In this document: one piece after another, positions 9,473-18,244 of the stretch
Layout of the letters: every line of letters begins with the position of its first letter
How positions within the stretch are numbered: position 1 is the stretch's first letter
Assembly (NCBI RefSeq): GCF_020524045.1
Contig: NZ_JAIVKL010000001.1
Span: 124,001-188,000, forward strand
Reading direction: 5' to 3'
Origin: Metabacillus litoralis
GTDB lineage: Bacteria; Bacillota; Bacilli; Bacillales; Bacillaceae
Length of the DNA: 64,000 bases
Program-made: the position numbers and the translations under genes
Notes under the pieces: model-generated
The model's input: the letters and a program-made list of their open reading frames with translations, nothing else
The model's database searches: none
What the model was told of the DNA's origin: nothing

Positions 9473-9889
9473 TTACTTCTTTGCCTTTTCATAAGCTTCA
9501 TGCCAATCAGGAAAAAGCTTACGGAACTTTACTGGTCTAAAGCTGTCTTTTTGAACGCAAACATGACTAGAACTAGCTGTAACTGCTATTTCTCCTGATG
9601 GAGTATAGATTTCATATCCATATATACTTTTCAATCCATTATAGGCTTCAATCCATGTATGTATCGTCGCTATTTCTCCGTATCGAAGCGGTTTTTTATA
9701 AGAAATATCTAAATCAATAACAGGAGAAATGATCCCTTGATCTTCCATGCTAGCATATGAGAAACCTAAATCTTGGATCAACTTTGTTCTGCCGAGCTCC
9801 ATCCATATTAGATAATTGGCGTGATAAACAACACCCATTTGGTCTGTTTCTGCGTATCTTACTTCTATTTCTTTTGTTGAAACATGCAT
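9473..9889 (-). CDS. yneP: acyl-CoA thioesterase, hot-dog fold (YneP)
   Basis: A 138-residue 4-hydroxybenzoyl-CoA thioesterase/YbgC-type hot-dog enzyme that hydrolyses acyl-CoA esters. The motif YAETDQMGVVYHANYLIWMELGRT (about residues 11-34 from the chosen start) carries the catalytic Asp and the conserved His-Ala-Asn-Tyr. The ATG at 9889 is chosen over one 30 bases upstream because AAGGAG lies eight bases before it. It is followed directly by yneQ. Confidence 0.9.
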   Translation of the reverse strand: MHVSTKEIEVRYAETDQMGVVYHANYLIWMELGRTKLIQDLGFSYASMEDQGIISPVIDLDISYKKPLRYGEIATIHTWIEAYNGLKSIYGYEIYTPSGEIAVTASSSHVCVQKDSFRPVKFRKLFPDWHEAYEKAKK

Positions 9890-10125
9890 CTCTTTCTCTC
9901 CTTGTTGCACAATAATCATGGCTTTTTAGTAAATTCTTCAAATAAGCATACCATATTTAGATATGATATAAAAAGAATTTGAATAAAGCCCATAGACTTA
10001 TAAAAATATTTTAACAATGAAGACTTAAAAAAGACTAATAATTCTCTAATGATCTTTCACTTTATATAAGCGTCTGGGGTCTGATTTATAAAAATGTCAG
10101 CTAAGAGAGCTAGTTTTCCACAAAA

Positions 10126-10152
10126 ATAAACCAGGCTTTATGCCTGGTTTAT
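10126..10152 (-). terminator. tlp terminator
   Basis: An 11-bp stem (10126-10136 with 10142-10152) with a five-base loop, ten bases downstream of the tlp stop. The minus strand continues into T-rich sequence. Confidence 0.8.
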
Positions 10153-10161
10153 GAGCATTTA

Positions 10162-10404
10162 TTAATCATTACGAAAGCCGTTTTCACGAGCTTGTGCTTC
10201 GTCTTTAATTTCGTTTCTCATCGCATTGATGCTTTCCTCACGACGATGATTTTTTGCTTCAATTCTTTCACGTTCCTCAGGATTAGCGAACTGAAGAGAA
10301 TCTTGAGCTTCTTCAATGTTTTCAATTGTATTTTGCACCATACTTTGTAACTTTTCTACATTATCTGAACGATCATCTGGATTTGGTTTTGTATGTTTTG
10401 GCAT
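10162..10404 (-). CDS. tlp: small acid-soluble spore protein Tlp
   Basis: An 80-residue highly charged protein matching the spore thioredoxin-like protein Tlp family: N-terminal KPNPDDRSDNVEKLQ, the central IENIEEAQDSL and the acidic/basic C-terminal half. Tlp is made in the forespore, usually under SigG, and is lost on germination; its role is unknown. In B. subtilis tlp is co-transcribed after sspN. Here sspN lies 120 bases upstream on the same strand, so the pair probably remains together. Confidence 0.93.
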   Translation of the reverse strand: MPKHTKPNPDDRSDNVEKLQSMVQNTIENIEEAQDSLQFANPEERERIEAKNHRREESINAMRNEIKDEAQARENGFRND

Positions 10405-10524
10405 AATAGTCTTCCTTCCATTTTAAAATAAAGTAAGTCAAAGATGCATAAGCACTTTTCAACAACATTAGTCTGCTTAAACTCGCTAATTTTTACTCAA
10501 CATTTTTCAAAATTGAAAGAAAGA

Positions 10525-10668
10525 TTATTCACCTTTTGTTTGGATAACTTGTGCGTGTTTCCCTGATGTATCTTGCATTTTCTTTCCTTTGTTGTTACCA
10601 AAGCCTCTTGGTTTCATTCCAACATGTGATGGATTAAAATGAGATTGTTTGTCAGTTTGATTCGTCAA
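10525..10668 (-). CDS. sspN: small acid-soluble spore protein N (TTG start)
   Basis: A 47-residue basic protein with NPSHVGMKPRGFGNNKGKKM followed by QDTSGKHAQVIQTKGE. The Asp-Thr-Ser-Gly core and the Gln-Thr-Lys-Gly-Glu end are the SspN signature. The start is a TTG preceded by GAGGAGGCGATTATA; there is no in-frame ATG at the right place. It is a forespore-specific minor SASP, expected to be SigG-controlled and followed by tlp as in B. subtilis. Confidence 0.9.
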   Translation of the reverse strand: MTNQTDKQSHFNPSHVGMKPRGFGNNKGKKMQDTSGKHAQVIQTKGE

Positions 10669-10730
10669 TATAATCGCCTCCTCACAGTTAGAATGCCCAT
10701 AAGAAGCAAATCAATGATTAGCAATCACTG

Positions 10731-10862
10731 TTAATCTAATTTCTTAAGCATTCTTTGTTCCCATCTTACCTCTATCCTCTCTAATGCTTCTTGATCTTTT
10801 AACAGTTGCTGTTTATTCTCAAGTACTAATTCTTCAAATGTTTTTTTCTTATTTTTTCTCAT
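10731..10862 (-). CDS. FbpB-family small basic protein
   Basis: A 43-residue basic peptide with the pattern KKTFEELVLENKQQLLKDQE then ALERIE, which matches the Fur-regulated basic protein family (FbpB). FbpB is a proposed helper of the iron-sparing small RNA FsrA. The ATG (10862), with an adjacent GTG, is preceded by TTGGAGGTG. I see no Fur-box palindrome in the short upstream region, so iron control of this copy is not supported by sequence. It lies between yneN and sspN, where the family often occurs in Bacillaceae. Confidence 0.7.
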   Translation of the reverse strand: MRKNKKKTFEELVLENKQQLLKDQEALERIEVRWEQRMLKKLD

Positions 10863-11033
10863 CACTACAGATGACACCTCCAATTAGTTATTAAAAGGAT
10901 ACCCAATTTTCAGAAATCTTAAAACATTTTTATTAAATAATTTATTTTCTTGAAATGTAGATGATTTTAGATATTTAAATTCAGTACCTTATTGTTGAAC
11001 AGGTTTTTAATTGTATCTTGTAGCAAGACTAAT

Positions 11034-11062
11034 AAGCCAATTAGCTTTTAACTAATTGGCTT
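11034..11062 (-). terminator. terminator of the thioredoxin-like gene
   Basis: An 11-bp perfect stem (11034-11044 with 11052-11062) just downstream of the yneN-like stop. Confidence 0.75.
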
Positions 11063-11072
11063 AACAGTGTTA

Positions 11073-11582
11073 TCATAAATCACTTATGAACTTTTTCATT
11101 TGGTCGTAAGATAATGCACCAACAAATTTTGTTTTGATGATTCCATCTTCATCAATAAAATAAGAAGTCGGATATGATAATACTTCATATTCATTATTCA
11201 CTTTCCCCTTCTCATCTAAAAAAATTGGAAAAGTTAAATTTAGGTCATTTACGAAGTTTTCTACAGTATCTACACTACTTTCAGAGCTTGTGAGGTTAAC
11301 TGCAGCAATGATTACCTCTCCGTTATATTCATCATAAATCTTTTGCATATCAGGCATTTCTGAGCGGCATGGAGGACACCATGTAGCCCAAAAATTAACT
11401 AAAACCTTTTTCCCCTTTAAATCAGTAAGATTCATTTTATCCCCCGCGAGTGTGGTTAATTCAAAATTGGGTGCAGCATTGCCTTCTATGACCCCAACTT
11501 TTGCATTAGTTGGTATCACAGTATTATAAATCGCATACCCGATTAAAAAAACAAGTATTGAAATAGCTAATATTTTTTTCAT
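11073..11582 (-). CDS. yneN: membrane-anchored thioredoxin-like protein (TlpA/ResA type)
   Basis: A 169-residue extracytoplasmic thiol-disulfide oxidoreductase. An uncleaved signal anchor (about residues 2-20) is followed by a thioredoxin fold of the TlpA/ResA/AhpC-TSA class with active site FWATWCPPCRSEMP near residue 68 and the cis-Pro loop SYPTSYFID near 135. The ATG at 11582 is preferred over upstream starts because the signal anchor begins there; AGGAGG lies 13 bases before it, a long spacing. It follows a four-helix membrane protein by 17 bases. Position matches yneN beside citB. Confidence 0.88.
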   Translation of the reverse strand: MKKILAISILVFLIGYAIYNTVIPTNAKVGVIEGNAAPNFELTTLAGDKMNLTDLKGKKVLVNFWATWCPPCRSEMPDMQKIYDEYNGEVIIAAVNLTSSESSVDTVENFVNDLNLTFPIFLDEKGKVNNEYEVLSYPTSYFIDEDGIIKTKFVGALSYDQMKKFISDL

Positions 11583-11599
11583 AACAAAACAGAAACCTC

Positions 11600-12010
11600 C
11601 TAGAAAATCGAGAGAACAAGAATTTTTATTAATTGATATAAGATGGAAAAACAAATGACAGTTTGTCCAAACACAATGAAAACTGTTTTGAAAGTAACTT
11701 GACTTCGTTTACCTCGCCAAATTATGTAAATAATAGAAAATAAAAACCCTAAAAAAATGCCTTTTTCCCCACCTGAAAGAAAGAGCCAACTATTCGTTAA
11801 CAATAACTTAGGTCTAAAAAGAACTATACTAAATTTATAAGTGATAAACAAAATGAACACAATTGTCCAATAATGTTGTTGGAAAAACTGTTTTACTTGT
11901 GAATCTTTTAAAAAAGCTTCAAGGATGAAATATGTGAGTAAGAATGACAAAACAGCAATAATTAAAAAATATTGGATTGTGAGAGGTCCTAATTGTATTG
12001 CATCATACAT
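11600..12010 (-). CDS. polytopic membrane protein, partner of the thioredoxin-like gene
   Basis: A 136-residue protein with about four hydrophobic segments (roughly residues 10-30, 47-64, 84-103 and 112-133) and few charges. It has no Cys pair, so it is not an obvious CcdA or DsbB redox partner. It lies 17 bases upstream of the thioredoxin-like gene and is probably co-transcribed with it. The N-terminal pattern is loosely like an Lgt first helix, but no Lgt motif is present. Function unknown. Confidence 0.65.
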   Translation of the reverse strand: MYDAIQLGPLTIQYFLIIAVLSFLLTYFILEAFLKDSQVKQFFQQHYWTIVFILFITYKFSIVLFRPKLLLTNSWLFLSGGEKGIFLGFLFSIIYIIWRGKRSQVTFKTVFIVFGQTVICFSILYQLIKILVLSIF

Positions 12011-12122
12011 GAGGTTATCTCCTTAATACTATCTTAACTATTAAATCATGGAATAAATAAACTAACAATGACAATTATATGACAAACAGTGGTTTGAGTA
12101 TAGAATAAAGATCTTATTTATT

Positions 12123-12302
12123 GGTTCTGTTAAACTTTGTTGTTGATTTCCGTTACAGGCATTCGCTTTCCGCGGGCGGTCCGGGAGCCTCCTCGGCGCA
12201 AACGCCTGTGGGGTCTCCCTTTGACACGCTTCTCCCGCAGGAGTCTCATGCCTTTCACTCCAATCAACAAAGTGTTAAAAATCAAATTAAGCTTTAACAT
12301 AG
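12123..12302 (+). repeat. family A dispersed repeat, copy A1
   Basis: A GC-rich intergenic element of about 180 bp in otherwise AT-rich DNA. It begins with TCTGTTAAACTTTGTTG and ends with AAGCTTTAACATAG. Its core (TTCCGCGGGCGG, GGAGCCTCCTCGGCGC, GCCTGTGGGGTCTC) recurs almost identically in reverse orientation at 58752-58935 and with an insertion at 45837-46090. The short ends are imperfectly complementary (GTTAAA/TTTAAC). No transposase is present. It fills most of the gap between the membrane protein gene at 12010 and the citB terminator. Confidence 0.88.
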
Positions 12303-12466
12303 TCTATTTATTAATAAAGAGGGGAATCAAAAGAAGCTCATAAACAACCCTGCTAAGACCTCTCTTCAATGCACTGGAATTTTTTAGAGGGGAACATATT
12401 AAAGCTTACATACAAAACAAACAAAGAAATTAACTCAAACATTCGCGTGTAGCTTAAACCCTATGC

Positions 12467-12500
12467 AAAAAAGGAACGGCATGATCGCCGTTCCCTTTTA
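12467..12500 (-). terminator. citB terminator
   Basis: A GC-rich stem (GGAACGGC at 12473-12480 with GCCGTTCC at 12487-12494, extended by A/T pairs) directly downstream of the citB stop. On the minus strand it ends in a T run. Confidence 0.85.
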
Positions 12501-12511
12501 AGATTATATAA

Positions 12512-15238
12512 TTAAGCTTTTAATTTATCACGTAATACCATTTGAAGAATTCCACCATGACGGTAGTAATCAATTTCAACTTCACTGTCGAAACGAACTA
12601 GAACTTCAAATTCTTTTTTGTTTCCAGCTTCATCAGTTGCTGTCACTTTAACAAAATCACGTGGTTTTACTGATTCATCAATTTCAACTTCAATTGTTTC
12701 TTTACCAGTTAGACCTAATACTTCAGCGTTTTCTCCATCTTTAAATTGAAGTGGAAGAACACCCATTAACACTAGGTTACTACGGTGAATACGCTCAAAG
12801 CTTTCAGCAATGACAGTTTTAATTCCTAAAAGATTCGTTCCTTTAGCTGCCCAGTCACGAGAACTTCCCATACCGTAATCTTTACCAGCTAAAACAACAA
12901 GTCCTGTACCATCTTGTTTATAATCCATACATGCATCATAAATAGATTTTACTTCACCAGTTGGCCAGTAAGTTGTGTATCCACCTTCTGTACCTGGTGC
13001 AATTTGGTTTTTGATACGGATATTTGCAAATGTACCTCTCATCATTACTTCATGGTTACCACGACGAGAACCGTAAGAGTTAAATTCTCTAGGTGTAACA
13101 CCATTTTCTTGTAAGTAACGACCAGCAGGAGTATCCTTACCAATTGAACCTGCAGGAGAAATATGGTCAGTTGTAACAGAATCTCCAAACTTAGCAACGA
13201 TACGAAGTTCTTTAAGTGTTTCAACAGTGCCTGCTTCAGCCTCTAATCCCTCAAAGAATGGAGGATTTTGAATATATGTTGAAGAATCGTCCCAAACATA
13301 TAATGCTTCATCAGTTGTTTCAATTGCGTTCCAACGTTCGTTGTCATCAAATACTTGCTCATATTCTTTTCTGAATAGCTCTGGTGTAACTGTTTTGTTA
13401 ACAACTTCATTAATTTCATCAGTTCCAGGCCAGATATCTTTGAAGAATACGTCATTGCCATCTTTATCTTTACCTAAAGAATCTTTTTGTAAATCAACAT
13501 CAACAGTACCAGCAAGTGCATATGCCACAACAAGTGGTGGTGAAGCTAAGTAGTTACCTTTTACTAGTGGGTGAATACGACCTTCAAAGTTACGGTTACC
13601 TGATAACACAGATGTTACTAATAAATCGTTAGCTGCCACAGCTTCTTCGATTTCATCTAAAAGTGGGCCAGAGTTACCAATACAAGTCGTACAACCATAA
13701 CCAACTAGATTAAATCCAAGCTTCTCTAAATGTGGAAGAAGTCCAGAATTTTCTAAATAACCTGTTACAACTTTAGATCCAGGAGCTAAAGAAGTTTTTA
13801 CGTATTTAGGAACTTCAAGTCCTAGCTCAGTAGCTTTTTTCGCAACAAGTCCAGCAGCTACTAGAACATATGGATTTGATGTATTCGTACAACTAGTGAT
13901 CGCTGCAATCGCAATCGCACCAGTTTTCATATTTGTTTCATCACCATTTTTAAACTTAACAGTAATTTCTTTGTTGATCTCAGTTGGCTCTAAACCGAAA
14001 CCTTGGTTTCCAGCAGGCGCAACTAAATGATCATGGAATGTATCCTTCATCATTGAAAGAGGAATTAAATCTTGTGGACGTTTAGGACCAGAAAGATTTG
14101 CTTCAATTTCAGAAAGGTCAATTTCAACAACCTTTGTGAAAATTGGGTCTTCATTTTCAGGAGTGAAGAATAAACCATTTGCTTTACAATAGTCACCAAC
14201 AATTTGAATCTGCTCTTCTTCACGACCAGTTAAGCGCATATAATTTAATGCTTCTTCATCAACTGGGAAGAAACCACATGTAGCACCATATTCAGGAGCC
14301 ATGTTTGCAATTGTTGCACGATCTGCAAGTGGAAGTTGTGCTACTCCAGGCCCAAAGAACTCAACGAATTTACCTACAACACCTTGTTGACGTAAAACTT
14401 GAGTTACTTTTAATGCTAAATCAGTAGCAGTTGTTCCATTTGGAAGTTCTCCTGTTAATTTAACTCCAATTACTTCAGGAACTGGGAAATAAGATGGTTG
14501 TCCTAACATTCCAGCTTCTGCTTCGATACCACCAACACCCCATCCAAGAACACCAATACCATTGATCATCGTTGTATGAGAATCAGTACCAACTAGAGAA
14601 TCAGGGAATGCTTCAAATTCACCATTCTCATTTTCAACAGCGTGAACAACATTTGCTAAATACTCTAAGTTAACTTGGTGAACGATACCAGTTGCAGGTG
14701 GCACTGCACGATAGTTATCAAGAGATTTTCTAGCCCAGCTTAGGAATTTATAACGTTCTGCATTACGTTCAAATTCAAGGTCCATATTAAATTGAAGTGA
14801 ATCAGCAGTTCCAGCTTTGTCAACCTGTACAGAGTGGTCAATTACTAGGTCAACTGGAATTTCTGGATTGATTTTATCAGGATCTCCACCCATGTCAGCC
14901 ATAGCTTTTCTTAATGATGCTAAGTCAACAACAGCTGGAACTCCTGTGAAATCTTGTAGGATAACACGTGATGGTTTGAAAGGAACATCAATTTCCTTTT
15001 GCTCACTTGTACCCCATTTTGCTAAATTTTCTACATGTTCTTTTGTAATAACTCTTCCGTCTACTTGACGAAGAACAGATTCTAAAAGAACCTTAACTGA
15101 ATATGGTAAACGAGAAACATTACCAATTCCAGCATCTTCTAACGCTTGTAAAGAGTAGTAATTGTACGTCTTTCCATTAATCGTAAAGCTTTTACGTGCT
15201 TGGAAAGCATCTTTGTTCGTAGTCACTTGATTAGTCAT
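12512..15238 (-). CDS. citB: aconitate hydratase (aconitase)
   Basis: Aconitase interconverts citrate and isocitrate in the TCA cycle; in B. subtilis the apo-form also binds RNA under iron limitation. The 908-residue product is of the AcnA/IRP1 type, with the 4Fe-4S ligands in SCTNTSNP (about residue 436) and [10 protein letters not shown] (about 502), an early [22 protein letters not shown] near 208 and a C-terminal swivel domain with [16 protein letters not shown]. The frame is open 117 bases further upstream, but the ATG at 15238 follows GGGGGAAAATTTA and gives the family N terminus (MTNQVTTNK). The upstream DNA carries CcpC-type sites. Confidence 0.97.
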   Translation of the reverse strand: MTNQVTTNKDAFQARKSFTINGKTYNYYSLQALEDAGIGNVSRLPYSVKVLLESVLRQVDGRVITKEHVENLAKWGTSEQKEIDVPFKPSRVILQDFTGVPAVVDLASLRKAMADMGGDPDKINPEIPVDLVIDHSVQVDKAGTADSLQFNMDLEFERNAERYKFLSWARKSLDNYRAVPPATGIVHQVNLEYLANVVHAVENENGEFEAFPDSLVGTDSHTTMINGIGVLGWGVGGIEAEAGMLGQPSYFPVPEVIGVKLTGELPNGTTATDLALKVTQVLRQQGVVGKFVEFFGPGVAQLPLADRATIANMAPEYGATCGFFPVDEEALNYMRLTGREEEQIQIVGDYCKANGLFFTPENEDPIFTKVVEIDLSEIEANLSGPKRPQDLIPLSMMKDTFHDHLVAPAGNQGFGLEPTEINKEITVKFKNGDETNMKTGAIAIAAITSCTNTSNPYVLVAAGLVAKKATELGLEVPKYVKTSLAPGSKVVTGYLENSGLLPHLEKLGFNLVGYGCTTCIGNSGPLLDEIEEAVAANDLLVTSVLSGNRNFEGRIHPLVKGNYLASPPLVVAYALAGTVDVDLQKDSLGKDKDGNDVFFKDIWPGTDEINEVVNKTVTPELFRKEYEQVFDDNERWNAIETTDEALYVWDDSSTYIQNPPFFEGLEAEAGTVETLKELRIVAKFGDSVTTDHISPAGSIGKDTPAGRYLQENGVTPREFNSYGSRRGNHEVMMRGTFANIRIKNQIAPGTEGGYTTYWPTGEVKSIYDACMDYKQDGTGLVVLAGKDYGMGSSRDWAAKGTNLLGIKTVIAESFERIHRSNLVLMGVLPLQFKDGENAEVLGLTGKETIEVEIDESVKPRDFVKVTATDEAGNKKEFEVLVRFDSEVEIDYYRHGGILQMVLRDKLKA

Positions 15239-15320
15239 TAAATTTTCCCCCTTAATAAGATCAAGAAATCGACTCTTGTCGAAGGGTGGTACCCCATTTT
15301 TGATAGTTCTCTCAAGTTCA

Positions 15321-15344
15321 ATAGTAATACAACTAGTAACATAA
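15321..15344 (-). promoter_or_regulatory. predicted citB promoter with CcpC half-site
   Basis: On the minus strand a -10-like TACTAT (15326 to 15321) puts the start of transcription near 15314. An ATAA half-site at 15341-15344 then falls near -27, and the dyad at 15373-15387 falls near -66. These are the two distances I recall for the B. subtilis citB promoter. The -35 region (TTACTT) is weak, as expected for a controlled promoter. Confidence 0.55.
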
Positions 15345-15372
15345 GTAAATAACAATGATGTTATTGATATGT

Positions 15373-15387
15373 ATAAGTTATTCTTAT
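15373..15387. promoter_or_regulatory. CcpC-type operator dyad ATAA-N7-TTAT
   Basis: The sequence ATAA, seven bases, TTAT matches exactly the binding pattern described for CcpC, the citrate-responsive LysR repressor of citB in B. subtilis. It lies about 135 bases upstream of the citB ATG and about 38 bases from a second ATAA half-site. Confidence 0.65.
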
Positions 15388-15665
15388 GAAAGCGTACTAG
15401 TTTTACTTTTTTACTATACCAAATTTTGAACTATTTAGCATTTATTTTTTTGTTTTGTTAGACTTTTTAATTTTAGCTTCCAGCCATCTATTTCTGAGTA
15501 TACTTTCAAGGGGCTTTTTGTGAACTTAGGTTATCCTTCGCAACAGATCTTAAGTAAGCCACTACTGTTTTGCTTCAATCTTTTAGATGGATCATTCTTT
15601 ATCGATTGTTTTGCATTCAATCTTAAATTTGAGACAAACTATATTCATGGGGGTGAGTTGTAATT

Positions 15666-15815
15666 ATGGCGAAACGTAAAGCTAACCACGTAAGAATGGG
15701 TATGAATGACGCTGGTGCTCAAGGTGTAGGTGCTGGTTATAATGAAGAATTACAAAATGAACCTTTAAGTGCTGCTCAAAAACAAAATAATAAAAAACGT
15801 AAGAAAAATCAATAA
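15666..15815 (+). CDS. sspO: small acid-soluble spore protein O
   Basis: A 49-residue basic, Gly- and Asn-rich protein: [20 protein letters not shown], then [16 protein letters not shown] and a Lys-rich tail. This matches SspO (formerly CotK), a minor forespore SASP. The ATG follows GGGGGTGAG by about 8 bases. It is divergent from citB and precedes sspP, as in B. subtilis, although here a separate leftward gene lies between the two. SigG control is expected from the family. Confidence 0.93.
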   Translation: MAKRKANHVRMGMNDAGAQGVGAGYNEELQNEPLSAAQKQNNKKRKKNQ

Positions 15816-15833
15816 TGATTTCTTTCGAACAAC

Positions 15834-15862
15834 AAAAAACGACGGATTTCCCGTCGTTTTTC
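15834..15862. terminator. bidirectional terminator after sspO
   Basis: An 11-bp perfect stem (15835-15845 with 15851-15861), with A and T runs on the two sides, between the sspO stop and the stop of the leftward gene at 15863. Confidence 0.88.
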
Positions 15863-16126
15863 TTATTCGCCAGAACCGTTTACATCTTGAACAATTTGTT
15901 GAAGATCTCGTTGATATTGTTCAAGTCTTTCCCTTTGGGTTTCAGTAGCTGTTTCAAGAGCATTATTTATTTGCTGATATGCTTCATTTACTTCACTTGT
16001 TAAATGTTTTAACTGATGACCATAGTCAGCACTGTCCTTTACAATTGCCTCATATAAATCAAATGCTTCAGTTGCTCCTTGTTGCGCAGCTTGAAATGCT
16101 TGTTGTTTATTTTTATTGTACGGCAT
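15863..16126 (-). CDS. small coiled-coil protein, DUF2524/YtzC-like
   Basis: An 87-residue Gln- and Glu-rich helical protein without membrane segments. The C-terminal half (AYQQINNALETATETQRERL and the QRDLQQI stretch after it) follows the spacing of the DUF2524/YtzC family of small Bacillus proteins, and the rest is consistent with a coiled coil. The function of that family is unknown. It is inserted on the opposite strand between sspO and sspP, a position not occupied in B. subtilis. The family call is by recall of pattern and is uncertain. Confidence 0.6.
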   Translation of the reverse strand: MPYNKNKQQAFQAAQQGATEAFDLYEAIVKDSADYGHQLKHLTSEVNEAYQQINNALETATETQRERLEQYQRDLQQIVQDVNGSGE

Positions 16127-16262
16127 AAGTGCTTCACATTCCTCTCAAGAAAAAGTATCAAACCATATGATAGGATGTGTAAAATCCACAAAAATATTCT
16201 ATTTTTTTAAGCATGTTTTTAGAAATTTAACTCATGATATACATATAGAGGAGGGATAGATG

Positions 16263-16409
16263 ATGACAGAAAAAAACACAGGAAAAGATATTCGAAAAAA
16301 TGCACCTAAAGGGAACAATCCTGGTCAACCAGAACCACTAAGTGGTTCGAAAAAAGTTAAAAATGCAAACCACACTCGCCAAAAAAATAATCAAGGTCAT
16401 GATATGTAA
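16263..16409 (+). CDS. sspP: small acid-soluble spore protein P
   Basis: A 48-residue protein containing [20 protein letters not shown], then [12 protein letters not shown] and the ending GHDM, nearly identical to B. subtilis SspP (formerly CotL). Two ATG codons lie three bases apart; I chose the second (16263) because AGGAGGG ends seven bases before it. It ends at a hairpin at 16471-16515. It is a forespore-specific minor SASP. Confidence 0.94.
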   Translation: MTEKNTGKDIRKNAPKGNNPGQPEPLSGSKKVKNANHTRQKNNQGHDM

Positions 16410-16470
16410 AGGTTACCCAAGATCACTGAAAACTTTAATTTTATTAAAATTTAAGAACAACTCATGAATT

Positions 16471-16515
16471 AAGGCGACAGGCATTCAGTTTTTAGAATGT
16501 AATGTCGTCTTTTTT
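16471..16515 (+). terminator. sspP terminator
   Basis: A stem of AAGGCGACA (16471-16479) with TGTCGTCTT (16503-16511), including one G-T pair, plus an inner ATTC/GAAT pairing, followed by a T run. It lies 60 bases after the sspP stop. Confidence 0.75.
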
Positions 16516-16575
16516 AGATATAACGGCGTATGATCTCCTTATAATTTCTACTAGCTTCTCTTTCCTTTTTATAAT

Positions 16576-16740
16576 GGCTGGTTTCGTAAACTCTGTTGCT
16601 TTAACAACTCCAAGTAAACAGCACTATATAAAGCATAGTGGCATCTTTTCTTCATAGGATAGTACCTATTATGCCATATCAACGATGTTTCCACGGCATA
16701 ATTAGGTCAATTAGCAACAAGCTTTCAGAAAAGAGCCTTT
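16576..16740 (+). repeat. family B dispersed repeat, copy B1
   Basis: An AT-rich element of about 160 bp with these landmarks in order: a GTAAACTCTGTTGCT-like start, GTGGCATCTTTTCTTC near 16640, a CCTATTATGCC stretch, and the ending ATTAGCAACAAGCTTTCAGA followed by AAAGAGCC. The same ordered landmarks recur at 16928, 33658, 47250, 47589 (shortened) and 48543 (reversed). No ORF is conserved between copies. Confidence 0.8.
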
Positions 16741-16927
16741 ATAATCAAGGAGAAGATTTCCTTCGTGCATAGTAACTTCAAGACATTTACTCCGAGAAAT
16801 TGATACACCCTTTCTTAAGTTCAACAACGACTATTTTAATGAAAAAATATTTTCCTATGATCGATCAATTTTATCTCTTTCAAAGAATTTTTCATTGCTT
16901 CTCTAAAAAGTTCTTTTTTTTACAATA

Positions 16928-17095
16928 GGGTGTTTTCGCAATCTTTGTTGCTTATAAATACCCGAAGAAATCATCAATGCATTAAGCGTAGTTGCATCTT
17001 CTTTTCATTAAATAGTAGCCTTTATGCGAAAATACACTGTTTCTCCTACATATTTTGGTTACATATCAACAAGCTTTCAGAAAAGATCCTTATAT
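16928..17095 (+). repeat. family B dispersed repeat, copy B2
   Basis: A second, more diverged copy about 190 bases after B1 in the same orientation. It has TTGTTGCTTATAAATACC, GTTGCATCTTCTTTTC and the ending ATATCAACAAGCTTTCAGAA followed by AAGATCCTT. B1 and B2 together fill the 830-base gap between sspP and cotM; nothing else is visible there. Confidence 0.75.
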
Positions 17096-17246
17096 TAAGA
17101 CCCTCACATTCTAAATTTAGATCCACTCAAACACCAATTTGCTCTTTTAGGGACAACACCCTTTCACAATTATCAATCAATTGAATATTTTAACAGATAA
17201 GGGAGTGCGTATAACTTTTTGAAATTTTTAGATGGAGGTCATCATA

Positions 17247-17639
17247 ATGAATATAAGAAAATGTTCGAATCCGATGAATATTAATGGAATCGAAGAATGG
17301 ATGACTCAATTTTTCATCGACCCATTTACAAATTTACTGGATGAACATACATTTAGAATCGATTTGTTTGAGACAAGTGAGGATTTTATTATAGAGGCGG
17401 AGCTTGGAGTTGAAATAAAAAAAGATACCATTGCTGTAACCGTTAACAAAGAAGAAATCACAATTAGCATCCCAGCTCCGCAACAAGAGGATGACAAAGT
17501 AACAAGAAAAATCATTCTACCTATTACAATAGAAGATAAAAAAATCGTTGCGACATTTATAAATGGTATTTTGGAAATAAACATCTCAAAAAGTCTTTTT
17601 TCTGAGCAGCAAAATAAAATCGTAACCATACAAAATTAA
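17247..17639 (+). CDS. cotM: Hsp20-like outer spore coat protein CotM
   Basis: A 130-residue protein with an alpha-crystallin/Hsp20 domain over residues 35-125 (FRIDLFETSEDFIIEAELGV, KKDTIAVTVNKEEITISI, GILEIN). It has the length of B. subtilis CotM, an outer-coat component made in the mother cell. The ATG at 17247 is chosen because GGAGG ends eight bases upstream; an ATG 15 bases earlier lies inside the ribosome binding site. Position after sspP matches B. subtilis. Confidence 0.88.
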   Translation: MNIRKCSNPMNINGIEEWMTQFFIDPFTNLLDEHTFRIDLFETSEDFIIEAELGVEIKKDTIAVTVNKEEITISIPAPQQEDDKVTRKIILPITIEDKKIVATFINGILEINISKSLFSEQQNKIVTIQN

Positions 17640-17712
17640 TAATCAGTTTTTCTTTTTTTCTACAAATTACTACATGTACTTTCCTTCAAACTCACCAAAC
17701 TCTTAAGAAAAC

Positions 17713-17740
17713 AAAATGACAGCAATTTTCGCTGTCATTT
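17713..17740. terminator. bidirectional terminator between cotM and the zinc-ribbon gene
   Basis: A 10-bp perfect stem (17714-17723 with 17731-17740). Its right arm touches the stop codon of the leftward small gene at 17740. The T/A-rich flanks suit both directions. Confidence 0.75.
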
Positions 17741-17877
17741 CAATCTTCCACAAAATATTTTGTTTTTTGATCTTGAACAGTAATCCATATATGCTTTAGC
17801 TCCAAATGACCACATTGTTTACAAGGTACATTTTCATTTGAAATTAACATACATTTAGAGCAGTAATATTTATCCAT
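17740..17877 (-). CDS. 45-aa zinc-ribbon peptide
   Basis: A short ORF encoding Cys-X2-Cys near residues 6-9 and a second Cys-X2-Cys at 19-22 (PCKQCGH), a typical zinc-ribbon knuckle pair. The rest is hydrophilic with no membrane segment. AAAAGGGG lies just upstream of the ATG. It is followed immediately by a terminator. No named family is recognised; zinc binding is inferred from the Cys spacing. Confidence 0.65.
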   Translation of the reverse strand: MDKYYCSKCMLISNENVPCKQCGHLELKHIWITVQDQKTKYFVED

Positions 17878-17925
17878 GTTATTACCCCTTTTCTAAACAG
17901 TCTATGCTAAGAAAAGGGGATTGTT

Positions 17926-18144
17926 TCATGAATCAATAAGATGGTCATAGCTATTATGATAAATTTTATCTAAAGTATCAATTTGATAAATGAAAAATTC
18001 ATGATCTGAATATTCATCTAACCGGTTCTTTAGCTTATATTCATCACGAGCATTTTTAGCTAATTCGATTGAGGTGAAGATCCCTAACACATTTGAACTT
18101 TCTCCACAATCTGAACAACCAAGATCTAATACAACATAATACAT
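17926..18144 (-). CDS. small conserved-looking protein with an N-terminal Cys pair (72 aa)
   Basis: A 72-residue soluble protein starting MYYVVLDLGCSDCGESSNVL, with a CSDC pair at residues 10-13, then GIFTSIELAKNARDEY. The pattern 'IFTSIELAK-ARDEY' is like small DUF7336-type proteins that start with a beta-strand and an amphipathic helix, but I cannot name the family firmly. It is 48 bases upstream of the zinc-ribbon peptide on the same strand, so the two may be co-transcribed. Confidence 0.55.
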   Translation of the reverse strand: MYYVVLDLGCSDCGESSNVLGIFTSIELAKNARDEYKLKNRLDEYSDHEFFIYQIDTLDKIYHNSYDHLIDS

Positions 18145-18244
18145 TTATAAACACCCTCTAACTAAAAACATTATTGAAGCAACTATACCATTACTAAATA
18201 ATGACTTTCTACTTAGATGCTCGTGATAATGAATAAGAAATTGA

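Noticed and set aside
10731-10865. Fur box in front of the FbpB-like gene
   Set aside because: No TGATAATNATTATCA-like palindrome is visible in the short upstream region.
12137-12343. Rightward ORF of 68 codons in the gap before citB
   Set aside because: It lies inside repeat A1, has no ribosome binding site and arises from the repeat's GC-rich core.
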